A stretch of DNA of 64,000 nt. Source: Ignavibacteria bacterium (lineage in GTDB: Bacteria > Bacteroidota > Ignavibacteria > Ignavibacteriales > Ignavibacteriaceae). The stretch's first letter is position 1. Each line of letters begins with the position of its first letter. The position numbers and the translations under genes were made by a program. The DNA is taken from positions 1-64,000 of the forward strand of contig JAUYAB010000025.1 of assembly GCA_030693705.1 (NCBI GenBank), read 5' to 3'. Below the pieces are notes generated by a model. That model had not been told where the DNA came from and made no database searches. It was given only the letters and a program-made list of their open reading frames with translations. Shown piece by piece: positions 19,037 through 29,296 of this stretch.

Positions 19037-20794
19037 TTATTTTGTCTTTATCATACACTCAATAGTGGTTCCGTTCTCATTGGTTTGTATCGAAAAACCG
19101 CCCCCGGCTTCTTTACAACGAAGTTCCATATTTGTTAATCCATTTCCCCGCTCGCAATTTTGCAGATCAAATCCTCTCCCGTCATCTTTTATTTTCATAA
19201 GAAATCCATCCCCTTGTTCCTCAAAAGTAACAACTATTTTTTTTGCTTTTGCGTGTTTGATGCTATTCTGCACAGCTTCCTGAACTATCCGGTACAAGTT
19301 TAGCAGTTGTGCGGAAGTCAGATGAGTGGTTCCGTCAAGATTGCTGTGAATCTGCAAATTCAGATTATCCATCTGGTTATTAAGCCGGTGTTTTAGATCG
19401 CTTAGCTTTAAAATTAATTGATGCAAAGTAGAATCTTCTTCCTTCATAGCCCAGATAGTATTCCGCAATTCATTAAGCGTTTCTCTGCTGAACGAGCACA
19501 AGCCGGTCAATTTTTCAAGAACCTTATCCTCTTTTGCTCCATAAGTAACATTATCAAGCGAACTAATTATAAAAGTTAAATGTGAACCAATATTATCATG
19601 CAGTTCCCGCGCTATCCTTAATTTTTCTTCAGTTGCTTTGCGCTCAAGTTCGGCTTTGTTAAGCTGATTCTTAAGTTCCAATTCTCTTTTTATTCTTTCC
19701 CGTTTCTGTTTTTGATGAAAATAAATTCCGAACGCGATGAACGTAAGTGTTACCACAAAACCGAGTAAAATTAAAAGCTGGTTGGACTTTCTTTGAAGCT
19801 CCAAATTGCTTTCAGAAATTTTATGGTCTTTCTTCTCGGTATCAAACTTTATTTCAAGTTCGGCGATTTTGGAGTTAGTTTCAAAATTTAAAACCGAATC
19901 TTTTAAAGCTGATAACTTTTTTTGATTCAGAAAAGCATTTCGAAAATCTTTTTTCATTTCATAACAAGCAGTTAATGCTTCCAAACAATAACGAACAAGA
20001 TAGTTGTGCTCGCTTGCAACGGGGGAAATGATGGCGCGGGAATATTTTGTTATTGCAGAATCAATATCTCCTTTTTGAAAATAAGTATCTCCCCAGCGAA
20101 TCAAATTATCCAACCTGCCGTATTCAGCTTTCTCTTTGTTTCTGTATTCATCTGACTGTCGAAGGAGTTTGAACGCTTCGCTAAAGTTTCCCCTCATCGC
20201 TTCAATTCCCGATAAATCGTTTAAACAGTAGGGAATTCCCTCTGCATCATTTACTTCAATTTTTAACTTAAGCGCTTTTCGATAATAAAAAGCTGCGCTG
20301 TCAAAATTGTTGTTCATCTCATGCAAGACACCAAAATTATTGTACATAGAAGATAGCTCAAACTTATAATCATGAACTTCGGCAATGCTAATTCCGGTCC
20401 GCATATATTCCATAGCTTTTTTCAGATTTCTTCTTTTAATCTGATATCCAAATTCAGAGTAAGCCAAAGCTAATTCTTTATCCAAACCCAATTGTTCAAA
20501 CAAGGTAATTGCCTTTAGAAATATTTCGGCGCTTTCTTCATACTTTCCGTTTAGATACGTTACGATTCCTAAATTAAAAAGCGCCGTTGCCTCTCCCTTC
20601 TTGTATTTGATGGAACGAGCATCTTCAATATTTTTCTCAAACAGTTTAATTGATTCTTGAAGATTAGATACAACAAAACTGCGTTGCCGACTGTTGATTG
20701 AATCTATTCTCTCTTTATCACCGCTTCCAAAGGTTTGGAATTGAGCTATAAAAATTATTAACAGTAGCGCTGTTTTCAAATGATTCCTGTTCAA
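19037..20794 (-). CDS. TPR-containing sensor histidine kinase (HisKA_3 type)
   Basis: Signal-like N-terminus (1-23), then about seven TPR-like helical repeats (45-300) expected to be periplasmic, a coiled-coil linker, one transmembrane helix (340-359) and a cytoplasmic kinase. The phosphorylated His399 lies in IARELHDNIGSHL, the HisKA_3 dimerisation motif. ATP-binding motifs follow: Asn510 in EAVQNSIKHA, DDGRGFD (537-543) and GNGLTNM (550-556). The architecture is common in Bacteroidota and pairs with LuxR-type regulators such as the next gene. The TPR region may sense a peptide or protein partner; the signal is unknown. Confidence 0.92.
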   Translation of the reverse strand: MNRNHLKTALLLIIFIAQFQTFGSGDKERIDSINSRQRSFVVSNLQESIKLFEKNIEDARSIKYKKGEATALFNLGIVTYLNGKYEESAEIFLKAITLFEQLGLDKELALAYSEFGYQIKRRNLKKAMEYMRTGISIAEVHDYKFELSSMYNNFGVLHEMNNNFDSAAFYYRKALKLKIEVNDAEGIPYCLNDLSGIEAMRGNFSEAFKLLRQSDEYRNKEKAEYGRLDNLIRWGDTYFQKGDIDSAITKYSRAIISPVASEHNYLVRYCLEALTACYEMKKDFRNAFLNQKKLSALKDSVLNFETNSKIAELEIKFDTEKKDHKISESNLELQRKSNQLLILLGFVVTLTFIAFGIYFHQKQKRERIKRELELKNQLNKAELERKATEEKLRIARELHDNIGSHLTFIISSLDNVTYGAKEDKVLEKLTGLCSFSRETLNELRNTIWAMKEEDSTLHQLILKLSDLKHRLNNQMDNLNLQIHSNLDGTTHLTSAQLLNLYRIVQEAVQNSIKHAKAKKIVVTFEEQGDGFLMKIKDDGRGFDLQNCERGNGLTNMELRCKEAGGGFSIQTNENGTTIECMIKTK

Positions 20795-20914
20795 GGATTA
20801 AATTCTTTAGATTTTGAAATAAACTCTTTACTTTTGCTTTATAAAATAGCGATACTTTGCTTTTTGCCAAATAAATTTGAACATCATTTTTACAGATAAC
20901 ACTTTAAACTTTTT

Positions 20915-21406
20915 ATGGAAGAATTAGATTTCAAACCCTATAAATCAAAAGAGAGTTTTCGATCCAACTATAAGCTGCATGATTTAGCCGAAGTTGTCGG
21001 AAAAAATTTACTTGTGCAATGGGGAATTGATTTTAAACCTTTCGGCGAAGATAACCGCTTTACCCGCGTTTGGGAAAAAGGAACAGACAAACCGGATGTG
21101 CTTATTTCTTTTCAAGGAAAAGAAGCGTTGCTCGATTGGAAAGGAAAGCATTCAGATAAATGGTTAATGAATAAACGGGCGGCAGTATCCTATCAAAAGT
21201 GGGGGAAGAAATTTTCAATTCCCGTTTTTATCTGCTACGTAATTTTTTCAAGCGATAATGTTATGCAAGAAGTCCGCTTTGTAAATTTAGCGTTCCACAA
21301 ATACGAAGATGCCAAAGAAAAAGCCTGGGATAAAAATGAAGTAGTAGTACTTATTGAAGAACCGCCGTTGTTTACGAAAGCTAATCTGTTGAAATACTGG
21401 AAGTGA
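20915..21406 (+). CDS. Hypothetical protein with a PD-(D/E)XK-like motif
   Basis: A 163-residue protein not recognised as a named family. Residues around 66-84 read PDVLISFQGKEALLDWKGK, matching the spacing of the PD...(D/E)XK nuclease core: Asp in a PD pair, then a strand ending D-W-K. No helix-turn-helix, methylase or helicase gene is nearby, so a restriction role is not supported. It is transcribed divergently from the histidine kinase gene, with about 120 bp between the starts. A nuclease fold is inferred from one motif. Confidence 0.65.
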   Translation: MEELDFKPYKSKESFRSNYKLHDLAEVVGKNLLVQWGIDFKPFGEDNRFTRVWEKGTDKPDVLISFQGKEALLDWKGKHSDKWLMNKRAAVSYQKWGKKFSIPVFICYVIFSSDNVMQEVRFVNLAFHKYEDAKEKAWDKNEVVVLIEEPPLFTKANLLKYWK

Positions 21407-21461
21407 AATTCCAAAACACAAATTCCAGTTTATATTTTAATTGCTGCTTGTTTGGAATTTG

Positions 21462-22946
21462 TTAATTGATTACTGGAATTTCAAAGAGATTCCCGCTTCC
21501 CAAAATCATTTCCGGATCAAATACTTTTTTCAATTCGATCATTTCATTAATTGCTTCTTCTCCATACATCAGCAACAAATACTCGTGCTTGATTTTTCCG
21601 ATTCCATGTTCGGCAGAAACTGTTCCGCCAAGTTCTACCGCTTTTTGACAGATCATTTTGTAAATCATTTTCCCTTTTTGAAAGTCATCTTCATTTTTCG
21701 GAAGCATATTTAAATGTAAATGTGAGTTACCGAAATGCCCGTAAGCAACGTAATCGATGTTTTCTTTCTCAACTAATGATTTGCAAAAAGAATAAAAATT
21801 TGAAAAAACTTCATCTGAAACAGCAACGTCGGTTCCCAACTTTCTAAAATTATTTTTTGAAATGTATTCGTTCACTTTGGAAGAAATAGCGTGGCGGAAT
21901 TCGTGAAGCAATGCTTTGTCTTTATCATCAATGCCGATCCATACTTTGTCAACATCAGCGTGATGTTTTGTAATCAATTCTAACCAATTCTCTGTAACCG
22001 AATCTTCGTTTTGCGCTGTCAATTCTTGCTCAAACCAGACTGCGCAAAAAACATTATCATCAATTTGCGAATAATCTTTGCGCAAAAAATCTAATGCATG
22101 CGAATCGAAAAATTCCAAAGCCCGCGCGTCAATATTTCCCGTAGAGTTCATGATTCTTGAAGAATAGGAAAGCGTCCGGGCCTCTTCTACAAATGCTAAT
22201 CCGTCCATTTCCTCCGGGAAAAATGCAACACAAGAAAGTACATCCGATGGAAGCGGAAGAATTTTTAATTTCGCTTTTGTAATCACTCCAAGCGTTCCTT
22301 CCGAACCGATAAAAAGATCAATTGCGTCCATGTTTTCATCAACAAAATAGCCGGATGCATTTTTTACTTTCGGCATTTTGTAATTGGGGAGTTGTAGCGA
22401 CAAAATATTACCGTTTTCTGTTTGCAAAGACAAAACGTTTTTTTCGGCAAACACTTCGCCTCTTTTTAACAAAAGTTTATCGCCATCAGCCAAAACAATT
22501 TCAAGTTCTAAAACAAAATTTCTTGTTGCACCGTATTTAAATGTTTTTGCACCGCTGGCGTTGGTGGCAATTGTTCCGCCGAGAAAGCAGTTTGTCTCGG
22601 TTGGATCTGGTGGATAGAAAAATCCCACCCGCTTCAATTCATTTTGAAAATCACTCAACAAAACAGCCGGTTTAACTATTGCATAATTTTCTTTTGTGTT
22701 TATTTCAAGAATCCGGTTCAGTTTTTCAGTTGATATTACTACTCCATCTTGAGGAATACCGCTTCCCGTAAGTCCCGTATGATTCCCCGCTATAGTTACC
22801 TTTGTATTCGACTCGTTTGCTGTCTTCAGAATTTCAATTACTTCTTCAGCATGTTCGGGGAGATAAACCGCATCGCAATTCCCACGAAAGTTGGAAGCAT
22901 CAACTAAAAAACTCTGGATTTCGTCTTGAATTGTTTTAACTATCAC
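21462..22946 (-). CDS. FAD-linked oxidase of the GlcD/D-lactate dehydrogenase family
   Basis: A 494-residue flavoprotein. The N-terminal FAD_binding_4 (PCMH) domain has GNHTGLTGSG and GGTIATNASGAKTFKYG. The C-terminal FAD-oxidase domain has AYGHFGNSHLHLN and EHGIGKIKHEYL, where the histidines bind metal or substrate in relatives. It oxidises a 2-hydroxy acid such as D-lactate or glycolate; the exact substrate cannot be told. There is no iron-sulfur partner (GlcF) next to it. A 31-bp-arm inverted repeat begins 30 bp upstream of its start. A short hydrophilic C-terminus ends 55 bp from the convergent gene at 21406. Confidence 0.88.
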   Translation of the reverse strand: MIVKTIQDEIQSFLVDASNFRGNCDAVYLPEHAEEVIEILKTANESNTKVTIAGNHTGLTGSGIPQDGVVISTEKLNRILEINTKENYAIVKPAVLLSDFQNELKRVGFFYPPDPTETNCFLGGTIATNASGAKTFKYGATRNFVLELEIVLADGDKLLLKRGEVFAEKNVLSLQTENGNILSLQLPNYKMPKVKNASGYFVDENMDAIDLFIGSEGTLGVITKAKLKILPLPSDVLSCVAFFPEEMDGLAFVEEARTLSYSSRIMNSTGNIDARALEFFDSHALDFLRKDYSQIDDNVFCAVWFEQELTAQNEDSVTENWLELITKHHADVDKVWIGIDDKDKALLHEFRHAISSKVNEYISKNNFRKLGTDVAVSDEVFSNFYSFCKSLVEKENIDYVAYGHFGNSHLHLNMLPKNEDDFQKGKMIYKMICQKAVELGGTVSAEHGIGKIKHEYLLLMYGEEAINEMIELKKVFDPEMILGSGNLFEIPVIN

Positions 22947-22976
22947 TCAATATTTCCTTTCTCTAAAAAATCATTT

Positions 22977-23057
22977 CTTAATCTTAATCATGTTCTTAAT
23001 CTTAATCTTTTTAACCTTAAATAAGAGATTAAGATTATGTTTAAGCATAAGATTAAG
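22977..23057. repeat. Inverted repeat of CTTAAT hexamers (copy 1)
   Basis: The left arm 22977-23007 holds two blocks of CTTAATCTTAATC, and the right arm 23027-23057 holds GATTAAG blocks. Each arm is 31 nt; the outer 10 and inner 11 positions pair perfectly around a mismatched centre. It lies between the divergent oxidase and aconitase genes. A second copy with arms of the same length is at 29297-29371. Confidence 0.7.
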
Positions 23058-23095
23058 ACTGATAGATTTTTTTCATGGTATAATTTCATTACCAT
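23054..23095 (+). promoter_or_regulatory. Possible aconitase promoter with overlapping dyad
   Basis: TATAAT at 23079-23084 is a good -10 candidate, about 90 bp before the aconitase ATG. ATGGTA (23075-23080) and TACCAT (23090-23095) form a dyad overlapping it, a layout compatible with an operator. No convincing -35 is seen. Confidence 0.35.
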
Positions 23096-23171
23096 AAAAA
23101 TCTACTCCACAAATATTGAAATTATTTTGTAATTTTGAATCAATTAATTACAAAAACTTAAGAGGAATGTT

Positions 23172-25430
23172 ATGACCGCCAATATTGCTATGATTAAAAA
23201 AGTTTACGGTGATTTTCTCGATAAAATTGAAGTGACCCGAAAAATTGTTGGAAGACCACTAACATATGCCGAAAAAATTCTTTACACCCATCTTTGGGAA
23301 CAACCGACCCACATTTTAGCACGAGGAAAAGATTTTGCCGATTTTGCACCGGATAGAGTTGCTATGCAGGATGCAACCGCTCAAATGGCATTGCTTCAAT
23401 TTATGTCTGCCGGGAAAAAGACAACCGCGGTTCCTTCAACTGTTCATTGCGATCACTTAATTCAAGCGCAGATTGGGGCAAAAGAAGATTTAAGCCGCGC
23501 GACAACAGATAATAAAGAAGTTTATGATTTCCTCCAGAGCGTTTCGCAAAAATATGGAATAGGTTTTTGGAAACCGGGCGCCGGAATTATTCATCAAGTT
23601 GTTTTAGAAAATTATGCGTTCCCCGGCGGAATGATGATTGGCACTGATTCCCATACACCAAACGCCGGCGGTTTGGGCATGATTGCAATTGGCGTTGGCG
23701 GCGCGGATGCGGTTGATGTTATGGCTGGAATGCCGTGGGAATTAAAATGGCCGAAACTTATCGGAATTCATTTAACAGGAAAATTATCAGGCTGGGTTTC
23801 TGCAAAAGATGTGATTTTAAAAGTTGCGGGAATCCTTACCGTTAAAGGAGGAACCGGCGCAATAGTTCAATATTTTGGTGAAGGCGCAACCTCTCTTTCG
23901 TGTACAGGCAAAGGAACAATTTGCAACATGGGCGCAGAGATCGGTGCAACAACTTCTCTCTTTCCTTTTGATGAAAGCATGAGCAGATATTTACGCTCAA
24001 CAGATCGTTCGGATGTAGCGGAACTTGCAGAATCTATTAAAAATCTTTTAACTGACGATCCGGAAATTTATCAAGAACCATCAAAATATTTTGATCAAGT
24101 AATCGAAATTAATTTAAGCGAACTTGAACCGATGTTGAATGGTCCGTTTACTCCCGATTTAGCTGTACCGATTTCTAAAATGAAAGAAGTAGCAAAAGAA
24201 AAAGGTTACCCTGAAAAATTAAGCGTTGGTTTGATCGGAAGTTGTACAAACTCCAGTTACGAAGACATCGACCGTTCTGCCAGCCTTGCAAAACAAGCTC
24301 TTGCCAAAGGATTAAAAGCAAAATCGCAATTCACAATTACACCGGGAAGCGAACAAGTCCGCGCAACAATCGCACGAGACGGACAATTAAAAACATTTGA
24401 AGATTTCGGTGGTGTAGTGCTTGCCAACGCATGCGGTCCGTGCATCGGAATGTGGAAAAGAATGGATAATCCAACCGGAGAGAAAAATTCTATTGTAACT
24501 TCGTTTAATAGAAATTTTGCTAAACGAAACGACGGCAACCCGCAAACATTAGCCTTTGTTGCAAGTTCGGAATTAACCACTGCACTTACCATTGCCGGAA
24601 CAATTACTTTTAATCCGATGACAGATGAACTTGTAAATGACGCTGGAGAAAAAGTAAAACTCGATCCTCCGGTTGGAGACGAGTTGCCTTTGCGAGGCTT
24701 TGATAAAGGAGCAAATGTATTTATCGCTCCAAGTACAAACGGAAATAGCATTGAAGTGAAAGTCAGTCCGACAAGCGACCGCTTACAATTGCTTGAACCT
24801 TTCTCGGCATGGGACGGAAATGATCTAAAAGATTTACAAATTCTTTTAAAAGCTAAAGGGAAATGTACAACCGATCATATTTCTATGGCCGGACCATGGT
24901 TAAAGTATCGCGGACATCTTGACAACATTTCCAATAACATGTTTATAGGTGCAATAAATGCTTTTACCGGAGAAGCCGGTAAAGTAAAAAATATTTATAC
25001 TGGTGAAACGAAATCAACTCCCGAAGTTGCACGCGAATATAAAAAACATGGACACGGATGGGTTGTAATCGGTGATGAAAATTATGGCGAAGGTTCAAGC
25101 CGCGAACATGCTGCGTTGGAGCCGCGTCATCTTGGCGGAAGAGCGATCATCGTAAAAAGCTTTGCACGCATCCACGAAACTAATTTGAAGAAACAAGGAA
25201 TGCTACCACTTACATTTGCTAATCCTTCTGACTATGATAAAATTCGCGAAGACGATAAAATTAGTCTTACGGGACTTACTGAATTTGCAGTAGGAAAACC
25301 TCTGACAATGGTGATTAAGCACAGTGACGGAACAGCAGAAGAATGCTCTTTGAATCATACATTCAACGAACGGCAGTTTGATTGGTTCAAAGCGGGCAGC
25401 GCACTTAACTTGATTGCAAGAGAAGTGTAA
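23172..25430 (+). CDS. acnA: Aconitate hydratase, mitochondrial type
   Basis: A 752-residue enzyme interconverting citrate and isocitrate in the TCA cycle. The [4Fe-4S] ligands are Cys358 ([10 protein letters not shown]), Cys421 and Cys424 ([10 protein letters not shown]), at the same numbers as in mitochondrial aconitase. The swivelling C-terminal domain holds [18 protein letters not shown] and [18 protein letters not shown]. The length and motifs fit the mitochondrial-type subfamily, not bacterial AcnB. AGAGGAATG precedes the ATG. A toxin-antitoxin-like pair starts about 10 bp downstream. Confidence 0.96.
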   Translation: MTANIAMIKKVYGDFLDKIEVTRKIVGRPLTYAEKILYTHLWEQPTHILARGKDFADFAPDRVAMQDATAQMALLQFMSAGKKTTAVPSTVHCDHLIQAQIGAKEDLSRATTDNKEVYDFLQSVSQKYGIGFWKPGAGIIHQVVLENYAFPGGMMIGTDSHTPNAGGLGMIAIGVGGADAVDVMAGMPWELKWPKLIGIHLTGKLSGWVSAKDVILKVAGILTVKGGTGAIVQYFGEGATSLSCTGKGTICNMGAEIGATTSLFPFDESMSRYLRSTDRSDVAELAESIKNLLTDDPEIYQEPSKYFDQVIEINLSELEPMLNGPFTPDLAVPISKMKEVAKEKGYPEKLSVGLIGSCTNSSYEDIDRSASLAKQALAKGLKAKSQFTITPGSEQVRATIARDGQLKTFEDFGGVVLANACGPCIGMWKRMDNPTGEKNSIVTSFNRNFAKRNDGNPQTLAFVASSELTTALTIAGTITFNPMTDELVNDAGEKVKLDPPVGDELPLRGFDKGANVFIAPSTNGNSIEVKVSPTSDRLQLLEPFSAWDGNDLKDLQILLKAKGKCTTDHISMAGPWLKYRGHLDNISNNMFIGAINAFTGEAGKVKNIYTGETKSTPEVAREYKKHGHGWVVIGDENYGEGSSREHAALEPRHLGGRAIIVKSFARIHETNLKKQGMLPLTFANPSDYDKIREDDKISLTGLTEFAVGKPLTMVIKHSDGTAEECSLNHTFNERQFDWFKAGSALNLIAREV

Positions 25431-25440
25431 TAGAATAGCT

Positions 25441-25764
25441 ATGACTAAAAACATTTTAAGTTTTATTAAAGAATGTGTAAAGCAAGAAAGAATTCTTTGG
25501 ACTTATCATGTTAATATGAGATTAAGTCAAAGATCAATAACAAGTTTTAATGTAATTAATTCTATAGATAGTTTTGAAATTATTGAAGAATATCCCGATG
25601 ATAAATATTTACAAAGCTATTTGATTTATGCTAAAGATTCAGATTTCGTTTTTCATCTTGTGGTTGCTGTTGACGAAACAAACAATTGCATTACAGTTGT
25701 AACTGCATATAAACCGACATTAGAAAAATGGGGAAATGATTTTAAAACAAGGAGAAGAAGATGA
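25441..25764 (+). CDS. DUF4258 protein, probable toxin-like partner
   Basis: 107 residues from the ATG at 25441; an ATG at 25414 would overlap the aconitase gene and is less likely. The basic protein has RILWTYHVNMRLSQRSI near the N-terminus and HLVVAVDETNNCITVVTAYKP, the usual DUF4258 layout, a family distantly like RelE/HigB-type RNases. It overlaps the following zinc-finger gene by 4 bp (ATGA), as in toxin-antitoxin operons. Toxicity is inferred from this pairing. Confidence 0.75.
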   Translation: MTKNILSFIKECVKQERILWTYHVNMRLSQRSITSFNVINSIDSFEIIEEYPDDKYLQSYLIYAKDSDFVFHLVVAVDETNNCITVVTAYKPTLEKWGNDFKTRRRR

Positions 25765-25982
25765 GATGTTACAATTGCGGTGAAAATTTAGAAAAAATTT
25801 TTTCAGATATGCCTTTTAAAGTATCTAATGAATCGGTAGTCATTATCAAACGATTACCGGTTTTACAATGCCCAAATTGTCAAGAATATTTACTCGAAGA
25901 TATCGTAATGAAAAAGGTAGAAGAAAAGTTATCAAAAGTTAGTGTCACTGCTGAATTAGAAATTTTAAAATATGTTGCATAG
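25761..25982 (+). CDS. YgiT/MqsA-type zinc-finger protein, probable antitoxin
   Basis: 73 residues with CYNCG near the start and CPNCQEYLLED in the middle, the two CXXC zinc-binding pairs of the YgiT/MqsA N-terminal domain. It lacks the C-terminal helix-turn-helix of full MqsA, so it may bind the toxin without binding DNA itself. It overlaps the DUF4258 gene by 4 bp. Confidence 0.78.
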   Translation: MRCYNCGENLEKIFSDMPFKVSNESVVIIKRLPVLQCPNCQEYLLEDIVMKKVEEKLSKVSVTAELEILKYVA

Positions 25983-26078
25983 AATTTTAACTTCTTTCTG
26001 CTCCCATAGTATTTTGAGTGGTTTTGTGGATGTGGAAATAATTCTGCAAAAAGCTAATCAATTCGACCCGTTTAGCGC

Positions 26079-28166
26079 ATGACTTTTCTTAATCCTGCTG
26101 TTTTATTCGGACTTCTAGCCGCATCTATTCCGGTGCTGATACATCTTTTCAATTTGCGGAAATTGAAAAAGATTGAATTCAGTACACTCATCTTTTTAAA
26201 AGAACTGCAAAAAAATAAGATCAGAAAAGTGAAATTGAAGCAGTGGCTGCTGCTGCTGCTCCGAACACTTATTATTTTGTTTTTAGTTCTCGGTTTTGCA
26301 CGCCCGACACTAAAAAGTACATTCATCGGAAATTCTTCCACTGCAAAAACCACAGCGGTTTTTATTCTTGATGACACTTTTAGTATGAGTGTTGTTGATG
26401 CAAAAGGGTCTTATCTTAATCAAGAAAAAGAAACGGCTCTCCGCTTGCTTGCTCAACTGCATGATGGGGATGAAGCTGCGTTAATTTTAGTATCAGAGAA
26501 GAATACTAAAAAGCGACCTATTCTTACAACCGATTTTTCTCTCCTGAAAAAAAATATTGAATCATTACCTCTTTCGAATATCAGCGGTTCGCTGCAGAGC
26601 GCTTTAATAAAAGCGGCTGCAATATTGGACGAATCGACCAATTACAATAAAGAGCTATATCTTCTTTCCGATTTTCAAAAAAGTAGAGTGATGGACGGTG
26701 ATCGGCTACCGGACTTGAGTGAAGCAATGAAAGAAGGAATACGAGTCTACGCTTTTCCTCTCGGTGGTAAAGAAGTTTTCAATGTTGGAATTGAAAAGAT
26801 CGCGGTCAATTCGCAAATATTTGAAAAAGATAAGCCGGTTAAAATCTCAGCTTTTATATCGAACTATTCAAAACAAAATGTTGAGAATAGCGTTATCTCT
26901 TTGTTTATCAATGGGGAACGGGCATCGCAGAAAAGTTTTTCGCTCAAAGCAAGTGAAACAAAAGAAATTCTTTTGGAAGGAATAATAAAAAAATCCGGCT
27001 ATCAGGATATTTCTGCTGCAATTGAGGATGACGAGATAGTGCATGACAATAAAAGATTTGCACAAATTTTTGTTCCCGAAAAAATTCCCCTTTTAATTCT
27101 TGCTGAAGAGTTAAGCGATGCAATATTTGTTCATTACGGATTGCAAGCAGCAAATGCGAATCAACAATTGCAGATAGATGTGAAACCTTTAAAACAACTT
27201 GCATCAATTGATTTAAAGAAATATAACTCAGCTATTTTAATCGGGTTTTCAGGAGAGAATATTTCACCTCTTATTCAATTTGTAAAAAGAGGAAACGGAC
27301 TCTTCTTTTTTCCCGGAAGCACAACTTCACTTACAAACTATCAAAGTATTTGCAAATCCTTTCAAATTCCGGCGGCAAAAAATGTTATCGCGGGGGGTAT
27401 TCCTCAAAAATTTTCTTCAATCGATTATCAACATCCTTTATTTTCGCGGTTGTTTGAGGACAAGCAAAAAAAATCAATTGAATCACCGGAGATTTATGCT
27501 GCGTTTCTTCAGCGAACCGAAGGACAGGGAAAATCACTTATTTCTCTTTCAAATAATATTTCCTTTTTAAGTGAATATAAAATTGATGCCGGGAAAATAT
27601 TTGTCGCTTCAACCGCGCCGGTGTTAACACAAACCAACTTTCCATTAAAAGGAATATTTGCTCCGCTTTTATACGAGTCGATTCTCTATCTCTCATCAAT
27701 TCAAAAAGATAATGTTGAGAATTTAGCTGGAGATAATCTTGCTGTTGCCATTTCGGAGAATGCTTCTCGTAAGATTGAAGTTACGAAACCGGGCAATGAG
27801 AAAGAATTTTTTACGCTTGATGAAAATGCAAAAGATTTCCGTTATGAAAACAGCGGTCGGTTTGGCATCTTTTATTTTTCTTCGGTGGATAAAATTATTC
27901 GCGCTGTTGCAGTAAATGCTAATCCGCTTGAATCAAAAATGGAATCCGCCGAACAAGCAGAGATTTCAGAGTACTTTTCAAAAATAAAATCAAACGCCAA
28001 ATTAACTTTCATAAATAAGGATGAGAATCCCGAACAGACTATTAAGCAAGCCCGCTTTGGAACCGAACTGTGGAAATATTTTATTATCCTTGCTTTGTTG
28101 TTAGCAGTAATTGAAATGTTCGTGTCGAAGAGTTCAAAAAAAGATTTGGTTTGGTCTAAGCAATAA
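26079..28166 (+). CDS. BatA-like membrane protein with von Willebrand A-like domain
   Basis: A 695-residue protein. The N-terminus NPAVLFGLLAASIPVLIHL is the aerotolerance-regulator (BatA) N-terminal region, with a second helix at WLLLLLRTLIILFLVLGFARP. A vWA-like domain follows (FILDDTFSMSV, where the MIDAS aspartate is present but the motif is degenerate), then a long extracytoplasmic part and a final membrane helix (FIILALLLAVIEMFV). Proteins like this accompany MoxR/DUF58 clusters in Bacteroidota, but those partners are not adjacent here. The function is uncertain. Its last 11 bp overlap the convergent hemW-like gene. Confidence 0.8.
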   Translation: MTFLNPAVLFGLLAASIPVLIHLFNLRKLKKIEFSTLIFLKELQKNKIRKVKLKQWLLLLLRTLIILFLVLGFARPTLKSTFIGNSSTAKTTAVFILDDTFSMSVVDAKGSYLNQEKETALRLLAQLHDGDEAALILVSEKNTKKRPILTTDFSLLKKNIESLPLSNISGSLQSALIKAAAILDESTNYNKELYLLSDFQKSRVMDGDRLPDLSEAMKEGIRVYAFPLGGKEVFNVGIEKIAVNSQIFEKDKPVKISAFISNYSKQNVENSVISLFINGERASQKSFSLKASETKEILLEGIIKKSGYQDISAAIEDDEIVHDNKRFAQIFVPEKIPLLILAEELSDAIFVHYGLQAANANQQLQIDVKPLKQLASIDLKKYNSAILIGFSGENISPLIQFVKRGNGLFFFPGSTTSLTNYQSICKSFQIPAAKNVIAGGIPQKFSSIDYQHPLFSRLFEDKQKKSIESPEIYAAFLQRTEGQGKSLISLSNNISFLSEYKIDAGKIFVASTAPVLTQTNFPLKGIFAPLLYESILYLSSIQKDNVENLAGDNLAVAISENASRKIEVTKPGNEKEFFTLDENAKDFRYENSGRFGIFYFSSVDKIIRAVAVNANPLESKMESAEQAEISEYFSKIKSNAKLTFINKDENPEQTIKQARFGTELWKYFIILALLLAVIEMFVSKSSKKDLVWSKQ

Positions 28167-29289
28167 GGTTCGCAATAATTTCATCGCAAACCAAATAACC
28201 TTTTGGAGAAAGTGTAATTGCTTTTTCATTTTGTACAATTAATCCCTCTGCAGAATAAACGTTAAGCAAATTCCTTCTTTGTTCCAGCCATTCCCCACCA
28301 AATAATTTTTTGAACTCGTCCACATTTAACCCATTACTTCGCAAAGCCAGCATCAGATATTCTTCTCTCCTCTGTTGGAGAGTTAAAACTTCTTCTCCAA
28401 TAATTGCGTTCCCATTTTTTGATATTGACTCGATATAAAAATTGAGAGAAGAATAATTCCACCACCGTTTACTATTTATAAATGAGTGCGCCGATGTTCC
28501 AAATCCGAGATAATCTTTGTACTGCCAATAGGCGAGGTTATGCATGCACTCAAAACCATTCAACGCAAAGTTGGATACCTCATATTGACTGAAATTATTT
28601 CGAGTTAAGAACTCAATTGTAAGTTCATAAAGTTCCGCATCGTAATCTTCATCTTGCAGCACAACTTTTTTATCAAGCACAAGCTTGTTTAAAATTGTTC
28701 CCCGCTCCAATATTAAACTGTAAGTTGAAAGATGTGTTATCGGCAGTTCGATCGCGGTTTGCAAGTTGTACAGCCATTTTTCTCTTGTCTGTTTAGGTAG
28801 ATTAAATATCAAATCAACGCTGATATTTTTAAACCCTGCCTCTTTTGCAAACCACACAGTTTCAATTGCAGTTTTTTTGTTGTGAATACGTGTGAGAAAT
28901 TTTAGCTCTTCATCGTCAAACGTTTGAATGCCAATACTGATGCGGTTGATCCCGGCGTTAACGAATTCTTTTAATTTATTTTTATCAACGGCTCCGGGAT
29001 TCGTCTCGAGAGTAATTTCAGCGTCATCTGAAACAAAAAAATTGTTTTTTAGATGCAGAATAATTTCTTCTATCTGATGTGGCGCTAAAAGGGAGGGCGT
29101 TCCACCACCAAAAAAGATGGTTGTGAATTTTCTTCCTTCGGAATAGATGTTTGCAAAATATTTTATCTCTTCTTTTAGCGCGTTAAGATATGATTGAATA
29201 TTCTCATGCGTAATGATGGAATAAAAATCACAGTAAATGCACTTATGATCACAGAACGGAATATGGATGTAAATAGAAGATTCTTTCAT
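28156..29289 (-). CDS. hemW: HemW-like radical SAM protein
   Basis: A 377-residue protein starting SSIYIHIPFCDHKCIYCDF: the radical SAM cysteines Cys13, Cys17 and Cys20 form CX3CX2C, and FFGGGTPS is present. It lacks the extra CX2CXC-type cysteine typical of true HemN, which favours HemW, a haem chaperone/insertase for cytochromes. That fits a genome with so many haem proteins. It ends 11 bp inside the convergent BatA-like gene. Confidence 0.9.
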   Translation of the reverse strand: MKESSIYIHIPFCDHKCIYCDFYSIITHENIQSYLNALKEEIKYFANIYSEGRKFTTIFFGGGTPSLLAPHQIEEIILHLKNNFFVSDDAEITLETNPGAVDKNKLKEFVNAGINRISIGIQTFDDEELKFLTRIHNKKTAIETVWFAKEAGFKNISVDLIFNLPKQTREKWLYNLQTAIELPITHLSTYSLILERGTILNKLVLDKKVVLQDEDYDAELYELTIEFLTRNNFSQYEVSNFALNGFECMHNLAYWQYKDYLGFGTSAHSFINSKRWWNYSSLNFYIESISKNGNAIIGEEVLTLQQRREEYLMLALRSNGLNVDEFKKLFGGEWLEQRRNLLNVYSAEGLIVQNEKAITLSPKGYLVCDEIIANLIA

Positions 29290-29296
29290 AGCTCAT

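Noticed and set aside
24257-24751. Minus-strand frame inside aconitase
   Set aside because: It is a shadow of a gene with intact catalytic motifs on the other strand.
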